This document shows positions 41,089 to 48,588 of a stretch of 63,749 nucleotides of DNA, in pieces. The position numbers and the translations under genes are program-made. The DNA is from Pseudomonas sp. GD03858 (lineage in GTDB: Bacteria > Pseudomonadota > Gammaproteobacteria > Pseudomonadales > Pseudomonadaceae), in NCBI RefSeq assembly GCF_029840925.1, contig NZ_JAOCDM010000020.1, forward strand, positions 1-63,749, read 5' to 3'. The notes under the pieces were generated by a model that searched no databases, was not told the origin of the DNA, and was given only the letters and a program-made list of their open reading frames with translations. Every line of letters begins with the position of its first letter. The stretch's first letter is position 1.

Positions 41089-41637
41089 ATGGCCCGTGGG
41101 GTTAACAAAGTCATTCTGGTCGGCACCTGCGGTCAGGATCCCGAAGTCCGCTACCTGCCCAACGGTAACGCCGTGACCAACCTGAGCCTGGCCACCAGCG
41201 AGCAGTGGACCGACAAGCAGTCCGGCCAGAAGGTCGAGCGCACCGAGTGGCACCGCGTCTCGCTGTTCGGCAAGGTCGCCGAGATCGCCGGCGAATACCT
41301 GCGTAAAGGTTCGCAGTGCTACATCGAGGGCAAGCTGCAGACCCGCGAGTGGGAAAAGGACGGTATCAAGCGCTACACCACCGAGATCATCGTCGACATC
41401 AACGGCACCATGCAGCTGCTCGGCGGTCGTCCGCAGGGTCAGCAGCAGGGTGGCGATCCGTACAACCAGGGTGGCGGCAACTACAACCAGGGTGGTGGTC
41501 AGCAGCAGTACAACCAGCAGGCCCCACGTCAGCAGGCTCCACGCCCGCAGCAGGCCCCGCAGCGCCCGGCGCCGCAACAGCCGGCTCCGCAGCCAGCCGC
41601 TGATTTCGACAGCTTCGACGACGATATTCCGTTCTAA
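41089..41637 (+). CDS. ssb: Single-stranded DNA-binding protein
   Basis: SSB coats single-stranded DNA during replication, repair and recombination. The 182-aa protein has the OB-fold ([23 protein letters not shown], about 1-110), a disordered Gln/Gly/Pro-rich linker, and the acidic C-terminal tip DDDIPF that docks partner proteins. It is next to uvrA, the usual gammaproteobacterial uvrA-ssb neighbourhood. Confidence 0.98.
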   Translation: MARGVNKVILVGTCGQDPEVRYLPNGNAVTNLSLATSEQWTDKQSGQKVERTEWHRVSLFGKVAEIAGEYLRKGSQCYIEGKLQTREWEKDGIKRYTTEIIVDINGTMQLLGGRPQGQQQGGDPYNQGGGNYNQGGGQQQYNQQAPRQQAPRPQQAPQRPAPQQPAPQPAADFDSFDDDIPF

Positions 41638-41661
41638 GTTCGAGCCGTACGGCTTGCCAGA

Positions 41662-41695
41662 AACCCCTGAAACGCAAGTTTCAGGGGTTTTTTAT
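41662..41695 (+). terminator. Terminator after ssb
   Basis: A perfect 12-bp stem (41662-41673 with 41678-41689) and a 4-nt loop followed by TTTT. It lies between convergent genes. Confidence 0.9.
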
Positions 41696-41728
41696 TGAGC
41701 CCGCCAGGGACGTTGGCGCAGCTGCTGA

Positions 41729-42223
41729 TCAGCTTGCGTCGAGCGCGGCCTGGGCGAACTGGGCGTCCAACTCCGGTGTCGCGCCACTGATACCGATACC
41801 GCCGATATGCGCACCCTTGGCATCCATGATCGGCAGGCCGCCCTCCAGCAATAGAAAGCCTGGTAGCGAGGCATAGGGATTGGCGGGCAACGCGGCGCTT
41901 CGTTCGCCCAGCGAACGAGAGGAGGCCGGAAAGCGGGCGGATGTCGAGGCCTTGAGTTGCGCGACTTGTACGCTGCCGCTGCTGGTGCCGTCCATGCGAT
42001 GGAAGTGCTTCAGGTTGCCGTGGTTGTCGACGATGCTGACGACGATGGCATGCCCTTTGGCCAGAGCTGCCTGCTCTGCGGCGGCAGCCATGCGCCGCGC
42101 TTGCTCGGCGCTGAGGTGTGCAGTGGCTCGGTGGTCGTCGCTGTTGGCTGGAGCGGGTGCCGTAGCCTGGGCCAGTTGCGGTGCGCAGAGGCAGAGAACG
42201 ATCAGAAACTGCTTTATGGTCAT
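41729..42223 (-). CDS. Secreted GlcG/HbpS-family protein
   Basis: The 164-aa protein has a Sec signal peptide (MTIKQFLIVLCLCAPQLAQA, cleavage near 20). Its mature part matches the GlcG/HbpS (DUF336) fold: HLSAEQARRMAAAAEQAALAKG, VVSIVDNHGNLKHFHRMDG, PGFLLLEGGLPIMDAKGAHIGGIGISGATPELD. Members of this family include heme-binding sensor partners and proteins of unknown role in glycolate loci. The periplasmic location is inferred from the signal. It has no obvious operon partner; the microcin-like locus starts 160 bp away on the same strand. Heme binding is a guess from the family. Confidence 0.82.
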   Translation of the reverse strand: MTIKQFLIVLCLCAPQLAQATAPAPANSDDHRATAHLSAEQARRMAAAAEQAALAKGHAIVVSIVDNHGNLKHFHRMDGTSSGSVQVAQLKASTSARFPASSRSLGERSAALPANPYASLPGFLLLEGGLPIMDAKGAHIGGIGISGATPELDAQFAQAALDAS

Positions 42224-42382
42224 GGTGGTTTATCCCGTCCCGGTGGAACAGAAAACCTAGCAAGTCAGTATGGGGAGGCCGTGTAGTTCATTTCCTAAAA
42301 TGATGTCGGCCTACACAACCGCCTTTGTCATGATCCTTGTCCGTACCAAGCGACCGGGCGGGGCGTTGTCCTGCCCCTGTAT

Positions 42383-43732
42383 TCATGGTCGCATCGCTTC
42401 AGCGTTCAGGTGCTGCTCGGAGTAGGCAAGCAGCCCGTTGACCGCATGCAGGTCCTTTTCCATCAGCCCACCCACGGCGGCCTTCAAGCGTAGTTGGGCG
42501 AGCAGTATGGCGTAGCGCACTCGAGCCAGTCGTTGCGTCACCTCGGTGAGCCGCCCTTGGGCGTCCAGCACGTCTCGGCTGACACGCACGCCTACCTGGT
42601 ATCCCAGGCGATTGGCTTCCAGGGCGGTCGTGGCGGAAGACTTCGCGGTCCCCAGAGACCGTGCCTGCGCCTGGCCATCACGTATCTCCAACCAGGCTTC
42701 ATGGACTTGAAGTTGCGCGATGCGCATGGCGTCTTCGTGCAGGGCCTCGCTTTGCGTCCGCAAGGCCTGGGCTTGGCGCACCGCCGAGGTAGCGCGTCCA
42801 CCACCGTACAGCGGTAGCTGAAAGCGCAGGCTGATGCTGGACAGGTCGCTGCGCTCATTGCCAATGCTGGGCTGATGCTGGATACCTCGGCTCGCTACCA
42901 GGTCGAGCGTTGGCAGATGCTCGGCATTGCGATTGCGAACTTCGTTCTGCGCGATTGCCAGGCGCAGCGCCTGCACCTGGACTGCATAGGCATCCTGTCG
43001 CGCCGATGCCAGCCAGAAAGCGATGTCGGCTGGCGCAGGTGCGGGGAATTGCACGCCTTCAGGTAGGTCGCGCAAGACGCCGGGCGATCGACCGGTCATG
43101 CTCGCCAATGCATGCCGCGCCTTTTCGACCTGGCTGATGGCCGCAATCAACGCTGCCTCTGTCTGCTCGGCGCTGGCTTGTGCGTCATGCACGTCGGTGA
43201 TGCTGGCATTGCCAAGTTCGAAATGCTTGCGAGCGCTGGCCAGGAGCTGAACACCAGCAGTTTGCTGCTGGCGCAAGGCATGCACCTGCGCCTCTGTGCC
43301 GAGCACTTCGAAATAGGCCTCGGCGACCCGCAGGAGTAAGGCTTGGCGCGCCTCGTGAAAGCGACAGGTGGCCAGGGCCGCTTGCTGGGTGCCTTGCTGG
43401 TACTGGACCCAATGCTTCCAGCGAAACAGTGGCTGGACCAATTGAATGCTGAGTGTCTGGTTCCGGCGGCTATCGCTCATCGTCTCGTGTTCGAGTTGGT
43501 ACTGGGTTCGCGTCCACGCCTGCTGCGCCTGCAAAGACAGCTCTGGCCACAGGCCTGCACGGGCCTGGACTTCGGACTCCTGGCCCGCCAGGTGCTCGGC
43601 GTTGGCCGCAGACCATTGTGGGTCGTGTAGCAACGCGGCCCGATAAGCGCTGACCAGGTCGTCCGCAGCGCAGGCCATCGTAGTCAGCAGCAGCACCAGA
43701 GCAAGGCCAAACCGATAGTCCAGGCAAGGCAT
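42383..43732 (-). CDS. TolC-family outer membrane channel of the microcin-like exporter
   Basis: The 449-aa protein has a signal peptide (MPCLDYRFGLALVLLLTTMACA|ADD) and two outer-membrane-efflux repeats, with typical spacing and motifs (DLVSAYRAALLHDPQW, RFQLPLYGGGRATSAVRQAQAL, GVRVSRDVLDAQGRLTE). It would form the trimeric channel-tunnel that carries substrate across the outer membrane together with the HlyD adaptor and ABC exporter of the same locus. The start ATG overlaps the ABC gene stop by 1 nt within the string TGATG (43732), so it is translationally coupled; a longer open frame reaches into the ABC gene and is rejected. It is the last gene of the unit. Confidence 0.9.
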   Translation of the reverse strand: MPCLDYRFGLALVLLLTTMACAADDLVSAYRAALLHDPQWSAANAEHLAGQESEVQARAGLWPELSLQAQQAWTRTQYQLEHETMSDSRRNQTLSIQLVQPLFRWKHWVQYQQGTQQAALATCRFHEARQALLLRVAEAYFEVLGTEAQVHALRQQQTAGVQLLASARKHFELGNASITDVHDAQASAEQTEAALIAAISQVEKARHALASMTGRSPGVLRDLPEGVQFPAPAPADIAFWLASARQDAYAVQVQALRLAIAQNEVRNRNAEHLPTLDLVASRGIQHQPSIGNERSDLSSISLRFQLPLYGGGRATSAVRQAQALRTQSEALHEDAMRIAQLQVHEAWLEIRDGQAQARSLGTAKSSATTALEANRLGYQVGVRVSRDVLDAQGRLTEVTQRLARVRYAILLAQLRLKAAVGGLMEKDLHAVNGLLAYSEQHLNAEAMRP

Positions 43733-45819
43733 CAAGCCAAGGCCTGCGTTGCTGCGTGCCGATAATCCTCGACGATTGCGCCGTTTTGCAGGCGTATCAC
43801 CCGATTTGCCAAGGCAATGGTTTCCTGGCGATGGGCGATGCTGATACGGGTCATGCGCAGCTGTTGCAGGGCCTTCGTTACCCACTGCTCGCCAAGCGGG
43901 TCCAGTTGGCTGGTGGCCTCGTCCAGGGCCAGGATCCTGGGTTGCTTGAACAGCGCTCTGGCCAACAGCAACCTTTGTCGTTGGCCGCCTGACAGGCTAT
44001 TGCCCATTTCCGTCACCAGGGTCTGGTAGCCCATGGGCATCTGGTTGATTGTGTCGTGGATATGCGCCTGACGCGCGGCAGCCTCGATTTCGCCCTGATC
44101 GGCTTGAGGGTCGAAGCAGGCGATGTTTTCCATGAGGGAGCCGGCCAGCAGGTGATCGTCCTGCATCACCGTGCCTATCAGGCTGCGCAGCCCTTCGACG
44201 CCCAGTTGGCGCACAGGCACATCACCGATCCGAATCTCGCCCTCGGTAGGCTGCAGCAGGCCGAGCATCAGTTTGAACAGCGTCGACTTGCCGCAACCCG
44301 ACTCCCCGACGATCACGACCGCTTCGCCAGCAGCAATGGTCAGTGACAGGTTGCGAATGATCCAGGGTTCCCCTTCGGCATAGCGAAAAGAAACGTCCCT
44401 GAATTCGACACTGGGCACGATGCGGCGCACATCGGTTTCCAGTTGGGCGCTTGGCTCGATGGGCTCCAGCGCGATATCGGCCAAACGCTCGGCATGCAAC
44501 GACAGCATGCTGATTTCGATGCCCAGGTCGATCAGTTTGCTGGCGCGTCCGGTGAACTGGCTCTTGTAGGCCAGAAAAGCCAGCAGCATGCCCAGCGACA
44601 GGTCTGCGTCAAGGACGGCCATGCCGCCGACATACAGCAGCAACATGCCTTCGATGCCGAAGACCAGGGTATTGAGGCTGGCGAACAACAGCAGCATCTT
44701 CTGCGTGGCGAGGTCGCGGTTCTGCACATCGGCCAGCATGTTTTGCCAGCAGGCCAGGCGCGCCGAGGTCATGTTGAACAGCTTGATCGACATGGCCGTG
44801 CGGATCGTTTCGAGGAAGTATGAGTTTTCCCGGGCGCTCAGCACGATTCGTTCCTCTGAAGCACCGCGCAAGGGATGGTAGAACGCCAGGCGCAACAACG
44901 CGTAGAACAGCACCGCGCTGCCTACGATGCAGGTCAGCAGAGGGCTGTACAGCAGCATCATGGCCACGGTGATGACGGTGACCAGGCCATCCAGCAGCAC
45001 GCTCACCGCGCCATTGGTCAACACGTTGCGGATGGCGGACAGCGACTGGAAGCGTGCGCTGATGTCGCCTAGCTGGCGCCGTTCAAAAAAAGACCAGGGC
45101 AGTTGCAGCAAGTGGCTGCACAGATTACCCGACCATTGCAGGGCCAGTTGCTGGTTGAGGCGCAGGTTCATCCAGCCACGGCCCATGCGCAGGGCAAAGT
45201 CCACCAGCATCAGCATGCAGCCGCCCAGCACTGCCAATAGCAGCAGGTGCCGGTCCGCCGAAACCAGTGCGCCATCGACCACCCATTGGGTTACCTGGGG
45301 TGAGAGCAGGGCCACCATTTCCATGGCGAGCGCCAGTACCAGGATGTTGCCCAGCGCTCGCTTGAGCCCTTGTATCCGTCCGGTCAAGGCGCTCAAGCGT
45401 ATGCGAGGCTTGTGCCGAGCGGGCGCGAATTCGGTATTGGGCGAGAGCTCCAGGGCGACACCCGTGAAGTGCCGGGATGCTTCCTCCAGCGAGACCCGTT
45501 GGCGCCCGTGGGCGGGGTCGAGGATCACCAGGCGATTGGCCTGGCATTTCTCCAGCACCACGAAATGGTTGAGTTTCCAGTGCAGGATGCAGGGCAGGCG
45601 CAGTTGGCGGATCTCGTCGAGCTCCAGGCGCACTGGCCGGCAGGTGAACGCCAATTGCTGGGCATGGCGGATCAGTTGCGCCAGGCTGGTGCCCTTGCTC
45701 GAAATAGCGAAACGCCGACGCAGTGTCGCCAGGTCCAGGTGCAGGCCGTGCGCGGCGGCGATCATCACCAGGCAGGCCAGGGCGCATTCATGGCTTTCGG
45801 CCTGCAAGGTCACGCGCAT
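43732..45819 (-). CDS. Peptidase-containing ABC transporter (C39 bacteriocin exporter)
   Basis: The 695-aa protein combines three parts. An N-terminal C39 peptidase (about 1-130) carries Q6, catalytic C12 in QAESHECALAC, H85 in LNHFVVLE and D101 in ILDPAHG. A six-helix ABC membrane domain spans about 150-430. The ATPase has Walker A VGESGCGKST near 500, signature LSGGQRQRLLLARAL and Walker B ILALDEAT. Such proteins cut double-glycine leaders and export the mature peptide, as CvaB does for microcin V. All catalytic residues are intact. The start MRVTLQAESHE is chosen because it gives the usual spacing to C12. The likely substrate is the 103-aa GG precursor at 47887. Confidence 0.93.
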   Translation of the reverse strand: MRVTLQAESHECALACLVMIAAAHGLHLDLATLRRRFAISSKGTSLAQLIRHAQQLAFTCRPVRLELDEIRQLRLPCILHWKLNHFVVLEKCQANRLVILDPAHGRQRVSLEEASRHFTGVALELSPNTEFAPARHKPRIRLSALTGRIQGLKRALGNILVLALAMEMVALLSPQVTQWVVDGALVSADRHLLLLAVLGGCMLMLVDFALRMGRGWMNLRLNQQLALQWSGNLCSHLLQLPWSFFERRQLGDISARFQSLSAIRNVLTNGAVSVLLDGLVTVITVAMMLLYSPLLTCIVGSAVLFYALLRLAFYHPLRGASEERIVLSARENSYFLETIRTAMSIKLFNMTSARLACWQNMLADVQNRDLATQKMLLLFASLNTLVFGIEGMLLLYVGGMAVLDADLSLGMLLAFLAYKSQFTGRASKLIDLGIEISMLSLHAERLADIALEPIEPSAQLETDVRRIVPSVEFRDVSFRYAEGEPWIIRNLSLTIAAGEAVVIVGESGCGKSTLFKLMLGLLQPTEGEIRIGDVPVRQLGVEGLRSLIGTVMQDDHLLAGSLMENIACFDPQADQGEIEAAARQAHIHDTINQMPMGYQTLVTEMGNSLSGGQRQRLLLARALFKQPRILALDEATSQLDPLGEQWVTKALQQLRMTRISIAHRQETIALANRVIRLQNGAIVEDYRHAATQALA

Positions 45820-45856
45820 GGCTTGTGTCCTTCGATCAAAGCTGTCGACTGGGTGT

Positions 45857-47014
45857 TCACGCGCGAACCAGCTCCAGAATGTCCTGGCGGCACAGGTCGT
45901 GGAGCAGCGCGCGTAGTTTGGCTGAGTCCATTTCGGCCAGCCCGTTTGCCAAGTGGTCCAGGCGAATACCGGGGGCTTGCTCGATGCAGCGCACCACGCG
46001 CAGCGCCGACTCATCCAGGTTGATCCGAGCACCATTGGCGATCAGTTGGCCGTGCTCGAGCGATGCCGTGCTGTTGGCGGCCAGGCGCAACCGGGCGTCC
46101 TCTGGCAGCTGTGTGATGCTTGGGTTGCCGAACAAATCGATGGCCAGAGGCGTCTCGATGCGCTGGGCGATGGCGAACGCCTCCATGAACGTCTGGTACT
46201 GACCTGAGTCCGTGAGGCGCTCGGCCAGTTGCGCGGCGAGTGATGCGAGGTTCTCGCGGTCCTGCTCGAAGGTGGTCATCGCCTGACGCGCGGCCAGCAG
46301 CTCGGGTAGTTTTTGCATGGTCCAGTGCACATAGTCCAAGGCATTGGCCGGGAACGTGCCAATGGAGAGGTGAAAGGTTTCTTCCTCGAACGGCAGCGGG
46401 TTGTGCCACCAGCCACGGGGCAGGTAGAGCATGTCGCCTGGCTCGAGCACCAGGTCCATGTACGGCTCGCTCGGGCAGGGGTAGTCCTGCTCCAGGTCCT
46501 TGCTCTGCTGCATGAACAACGGTTCGGCGAAGCTGGGTGGGTAGATGATCCAGCGTTTTCGGCCAATCAGTTGGATGGCGAAGATATCCCGGGTGTCCCA
46601 ATGGGTCTGGAACGATGCCTGACGGCCAAAGGCCGCATACACGCTGCAGACGGTTTGTCGGCCGGTGAACTGCGCCACCTGGCGGGCCAGGGCGTGGATC
46701 TTGGGTTCGTTGACGAGCTTGTTGGCAATCAGGGTGGCGCCATTTTTCATGCGTTCATAGAGCGCCGGCTTGATCAACCGGTGCCTGACCATGCCGACGT
46801 CGTAGAAGGTTTCGATGTACTCCTGCTTGGGGACCAAGCCGTTGTGGAGAATCTTGAAGTCGTCTGTATCAATAGACGCTCGCTCGATGATCTCATTAGC
46901 GTCGGGCCAGAAAAAAGATAACGGTGTGCGAATGGCGTTACTGATCAAGAGTGGCGATTTACCTTGGTGAAGACTAGTGAAATCGTGCTTCGTGATTTTG
47001 AAGTCAATAATCAT
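45857..47014 (-). CDS. JmjC/cupin-4 family Fe(II)/2-oxoglutarate-dependent oxygenase
   Basis: The 385-aa protein (from MIIDFKITKHD) has the double-stranded beta-helix of JmjC hydroxylases: iron ligands H138 and D140 in THWDTRD, and H204 in LPRGWWHNPL. LVLEPGDMLYLPRGWWH is the typical cupin motif, and the basic GRKRW segment is where 2-oxoglutarate-binding residues lie. The C-terminal ~90 residues look like the winged-helix domain of RoxA/YcfD ribosomal oxygenases. It is located 37 nt upstream of the C39 exporter in the same direction, inside the microcin-like locus. It may hydroxylate the exported peptide; acting on a ribosomal or other protein is the alternative. The start is uncertain: an ATG at 47080 adds 22 residues, and neither start has a clear ribosome binding site. 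Confidence 0.82.
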   Translation of the reverse strand: MIIDFKITKHDFTSLHQGKSPLLISNAIRTPLSFFWPDANEIIERASIDTDDFKILHNGLVPKQEYIETFYDVGMVRHRLIKPALYERMKNGATLIANKLVNEPKIHALARQVAQFTGRQTVCSVYAAFGRQASFQTHWDTRDIFAIQLIGRKRWIIYPPSFAEPLFMQQSKDLEQDYPCPSEPYMDLVLEPGDMLYLPRGWWHNPLPFEEETFHLSIGTFPANALDYVHWTMQKLPELLAARQAMTTFEQDRENLASLAAQLAERLTDSGQYQTFMEAFAIAQRIETPLAIDLFGNPSITQLPEDARLRLAANSTASLEHGQLIANGARINLDESALRVVRCIEQAPGIRLDHLANGLAEMDSAKLRALLHDLCRQDILELVRA

Positions 47015-47080
47015 GGCTGTCGGTATAAAAGGTATGTTGAGATCGGTGTTTGGAGTGTTAGATGTGTGTGAGTGAGGCAT

Positions 47081-47404
47081 GGTCTGATTTTCTAGGTATA
47101 GGTAATTTATAAACTGATACGACCATCTGCTGGAGAGGTAAGTTGAAAAGATGGCTTAAGGAAATAACAGTGGGAATAGCTCGAGCGATTTTGAAGTGCG
47201 CCAGCCGAGTATCAAAATTAGCATCTTGAAGATTAGTGCTTAGCCCATCATTTCCCAATAAAAACTAATTTCTCCGACCCCTATGGAAACTGTGGCGCTG
47301 GCATAGGCTTCAGCAGGTTCGACAATGATTCGATTGGCTGGATTGCCCGGGAGAGGATGTATTTCTGCTTTTAGCGAGGTGAAGGTTGTTTTAAGTTTCT
47401 GTAG
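47081..47404 (-). other. AT-rich gap without a convincing gene
   Basis: A 324-bp stretch between the second small membrane protein and the oxygenase gene. It is more AT-rich than the surroundings. The only sizeable ORF (66 aa, 47058-47258, - strand) overlaps the oxygenase start region, has no family resemblance and no leader-like motif. I see no tRNA or strong terminator. A promoter for the oxygenase-exporter-TolC genes could be here. Confidence 0.5.
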
Positions 47405-47626
47405 TTAGTTTGTCAGCCCGAGTAGGGAGCCTAAAGTTTGTGAATAGGTGTTTGTGATGTAGGCGGCAATTATGGCGGGCGCTCCGGTGAGCAATGAAAA
47501 TTCTAGAGGCTCTGGGATTCTTGGTTTAAAGGTTAGAAGAAGTATTTTTATTAGGATGCAGCTGATCAGTGCTACGCCTACTGTAAGGCTGAGTCTGATC
47601 GCTTCAAGGGGATCCATGTCTATCAT
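47405..47626 (-). CDS. Small two-helix membrane protein, candidate immunity protein 2
   Basis: A 73-aa protein with two predicted membrane helices (roughly residues 8-32 and 43-61) and the short basic link FKPRIPEP. From its second Met it aligns without gaps over 70 residues with the product of the gene just upstream (24 identities by eye, about 34%), including MD.L.A, LT.GV, IK, FK..I..PL, S.TL and LG. Its start overlaps the stop of that gene (ATGA), so the two are coupled; an alternative start at 47617 matches the paralogue's N-terminus. Small membrane proteins next to a double-glycine precursor are usually immunity proteins. That role is inference. Confidence 0.72.
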   Translation of the reverse strand: MIDMDPLEAIRLSLTVGVALISCILIKILLLTFKPRIPEPLEFSLLTGAPAIIAAYITNTYSQTLGSLLGLTN

Positions 47627-47835
47627 TCGATTATGCCTAAGGCGATGGCCAGTGTGCGTGACAATTTATCGGCGATGTGGAGCGCTGTTAATGTGGATAA
47701 GGTGATGGCGAACGGAAGATATAGTGGGTCTGATATATTTCTCTTGAAGTATAAAAATATGTACTTTATTGCAAGCAGGATTGTCAGGCTTACGCCTATC
47801 GTAAGTGCGAATTTTAATGCGCCTAAGGCATCCAT
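47623..47835 (-). CDS. Small two-helix membrane protein, candidate immunity protein 1
   Basis: A 70-aa protein (MDALGALKFALTIGVSL...) with two hydrophobic segments (about 5-29 and 38-58) and a basic loop FKRNISDP. It is paralogous to the next gene. It begins 51 bp after the end of the microcin-like precursor gene. Local base composition is AT-rich (about 35% GC in some 60-bp stretches), unlike the housekeeping genes nearby. The weak AT-rich ribosome binding region makes the exact start less sure. Size and topology resemble known class II microcin immunity proteins, but I recognise no specific family. Confidence 0.72.
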   Translation of the reverse strand: MDALGALKFALTIGVSLTILLAIKYIFLYFKRNISDPLYLPFAITLSTLTALHIADKLSRTLAIALGIIE

Positions 47836-47886
47836 ATTTTAATTGTCCATAGCTGATGGCGCGCATTGGAAGTGTGGTTTTTACGG

Positions 47887-48198
47887 CTATCGGTTGTAGT
47901 TAGTCCCGGCGGCATTCATCCAATTGCTCATCATTCCGCCTGCCATACCGCTATAAAAACTGACCTGTGTGCCTGCGATAGCTCCGGCTGCAACGGCTGG
48001 CGCACTCGCAGGGCCTGCTATGAAGCCGCTTATGGCACCTGCCGCTACAGTCGTTGCGAAACCATTCATTGAGCCTTCACCTGTCATGCTTTGGTACCCG
48101 ATGTAGCCGGCCCCGGCGATGGCTGCATTGACAACAGCTCCGGGGACACCGTACCCGCCTGCGACCAGCTCGAGCTCTTCGATTAGTAAATCCTTCAT
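47887..48198 (-). CDS. Double-glycine leader peptide precursor, class II microcin-like
   Basis: The 103-aa product has a 15-residue leader MKDLLIEELELVAGG that fits the C39 consensus (hydrophobic positions, EL..V.GG) and resembles the microcin V leader. Cleavage after Gly15 gives an 88-residue peptide starting YGVPGAVVN. The mature part is 17 Gly and 20 Ala of 88, has no Cys, only one Glu and one Arg, and repeated GA/AG small-residue stretches typical of membrane-inserting bacteriocins; the C-terminus is NAAGTNYNR, without the Ser-rich tail of siderophore-microcins. A perfect AGGAGA lies 7 nt before the ATG. It is followed by the two candidate immunity genes. The antibacterial role is inferred from context. 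Confidence 0.85.
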   Translation of the reverse strand: MKDLLIEELELVAGGYGVPGAVVNAAIAGAGYIGYQSMTGEGSMNGFATTVAAGAISGFIAGPASAPAVAAGAIAGTQVSFYSGMAGGMMSNWMNAAGTNYNR

Positions 48199-48261
48199 AG
48201 CGTGTCTCCTGGAACATGGGGTAGTAGGTAGTTGTTTACCTTCGGTTGAATCGTTTGGTGT

Positions 48262-48284
48262 AAATCTAATTTGAGTCTAGATTT
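48262..48284. promoter_or_regulatory. Dyad upstream of the microcin-like gene
   Basis: AAATCTA (48262-48268) and TAGATTT (48278-48284) form a perfect 7-bp inverted repeat with a 9-bp spacer, 64 bp upstream of the precursor start. It could be the operator of the neighbouring LuxR-type protein. No clear -35/-10 pair is visible. Confidence 0.4.
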
Positions 48285-48341
48285 TTATGTTTGGCTTTCG
48301 GAACGGGTTGAGCTGTAATGCTGCACTCGTTTGATGCACCT

Positions 48342-48545
48342 TCATATCCGACAGGTGTCGTGGTGGCCTAATAGTTTCACTGCCATCAGCGTCGAACGAG
48401 AACGCGTACCGTGTTTGCGCAGCAGTGCTGACACATGGTCGCGTACCGTGTAATCGCTGATCTGTAAATCAAGCGCGATCTGCTTGTTGGTCTTGCCGAG
48501 CAACAGTAGTCGCAGTACGTCCGACTCGCGTGGCGTCAAGTTCAT
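48342..48545 (-). CDS. Stand-alone LuxR/GerE-type HTH regulator
   Basis: The 67-aa protein is essentially only a GerE DNA-binding domain: LTPRESDVLRLLLLGKTNKQIALDLQISDYTVRDHVSALLRKHG. There is no receiver or autoinducer domain. A GAGGGA ribosome binding site precedes the ATG. It lies between the HlyD adaptor gene (43 bp upstream) and the precursor gene (143 bp downstream), all in one direction. It probably controls the precursor operon, with activity set by its own level or by a partner elsewhere. Single-domain LuxR proteins are known but uncommon. Confidence 0.85.
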   Translation of the reverse strand: MNLTPRESDVLRLLLLGKTNKQIALDLQISDYTVRDHVSALLRKHGTRSRSTLMAVKLLGHHDTCRI

Positions 48546-48588
48546 CGTTCCCTCGTTATAGGTTATGCATCGCCTTCGTCGGCAATGT

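Noticed and set aside
42224..42382. Terminator for the TolC gene
   Set aside because: Only a weak GGGGC/GCCCC pairing is visible without a T-run on the - strand, not enough to call.
47058..47258. 66-aa - strand ORF as a second peptide gene
   Set aside because: No double-glycine or other leader, overlaps the oxygenase start region, no ribosome binding site seen.
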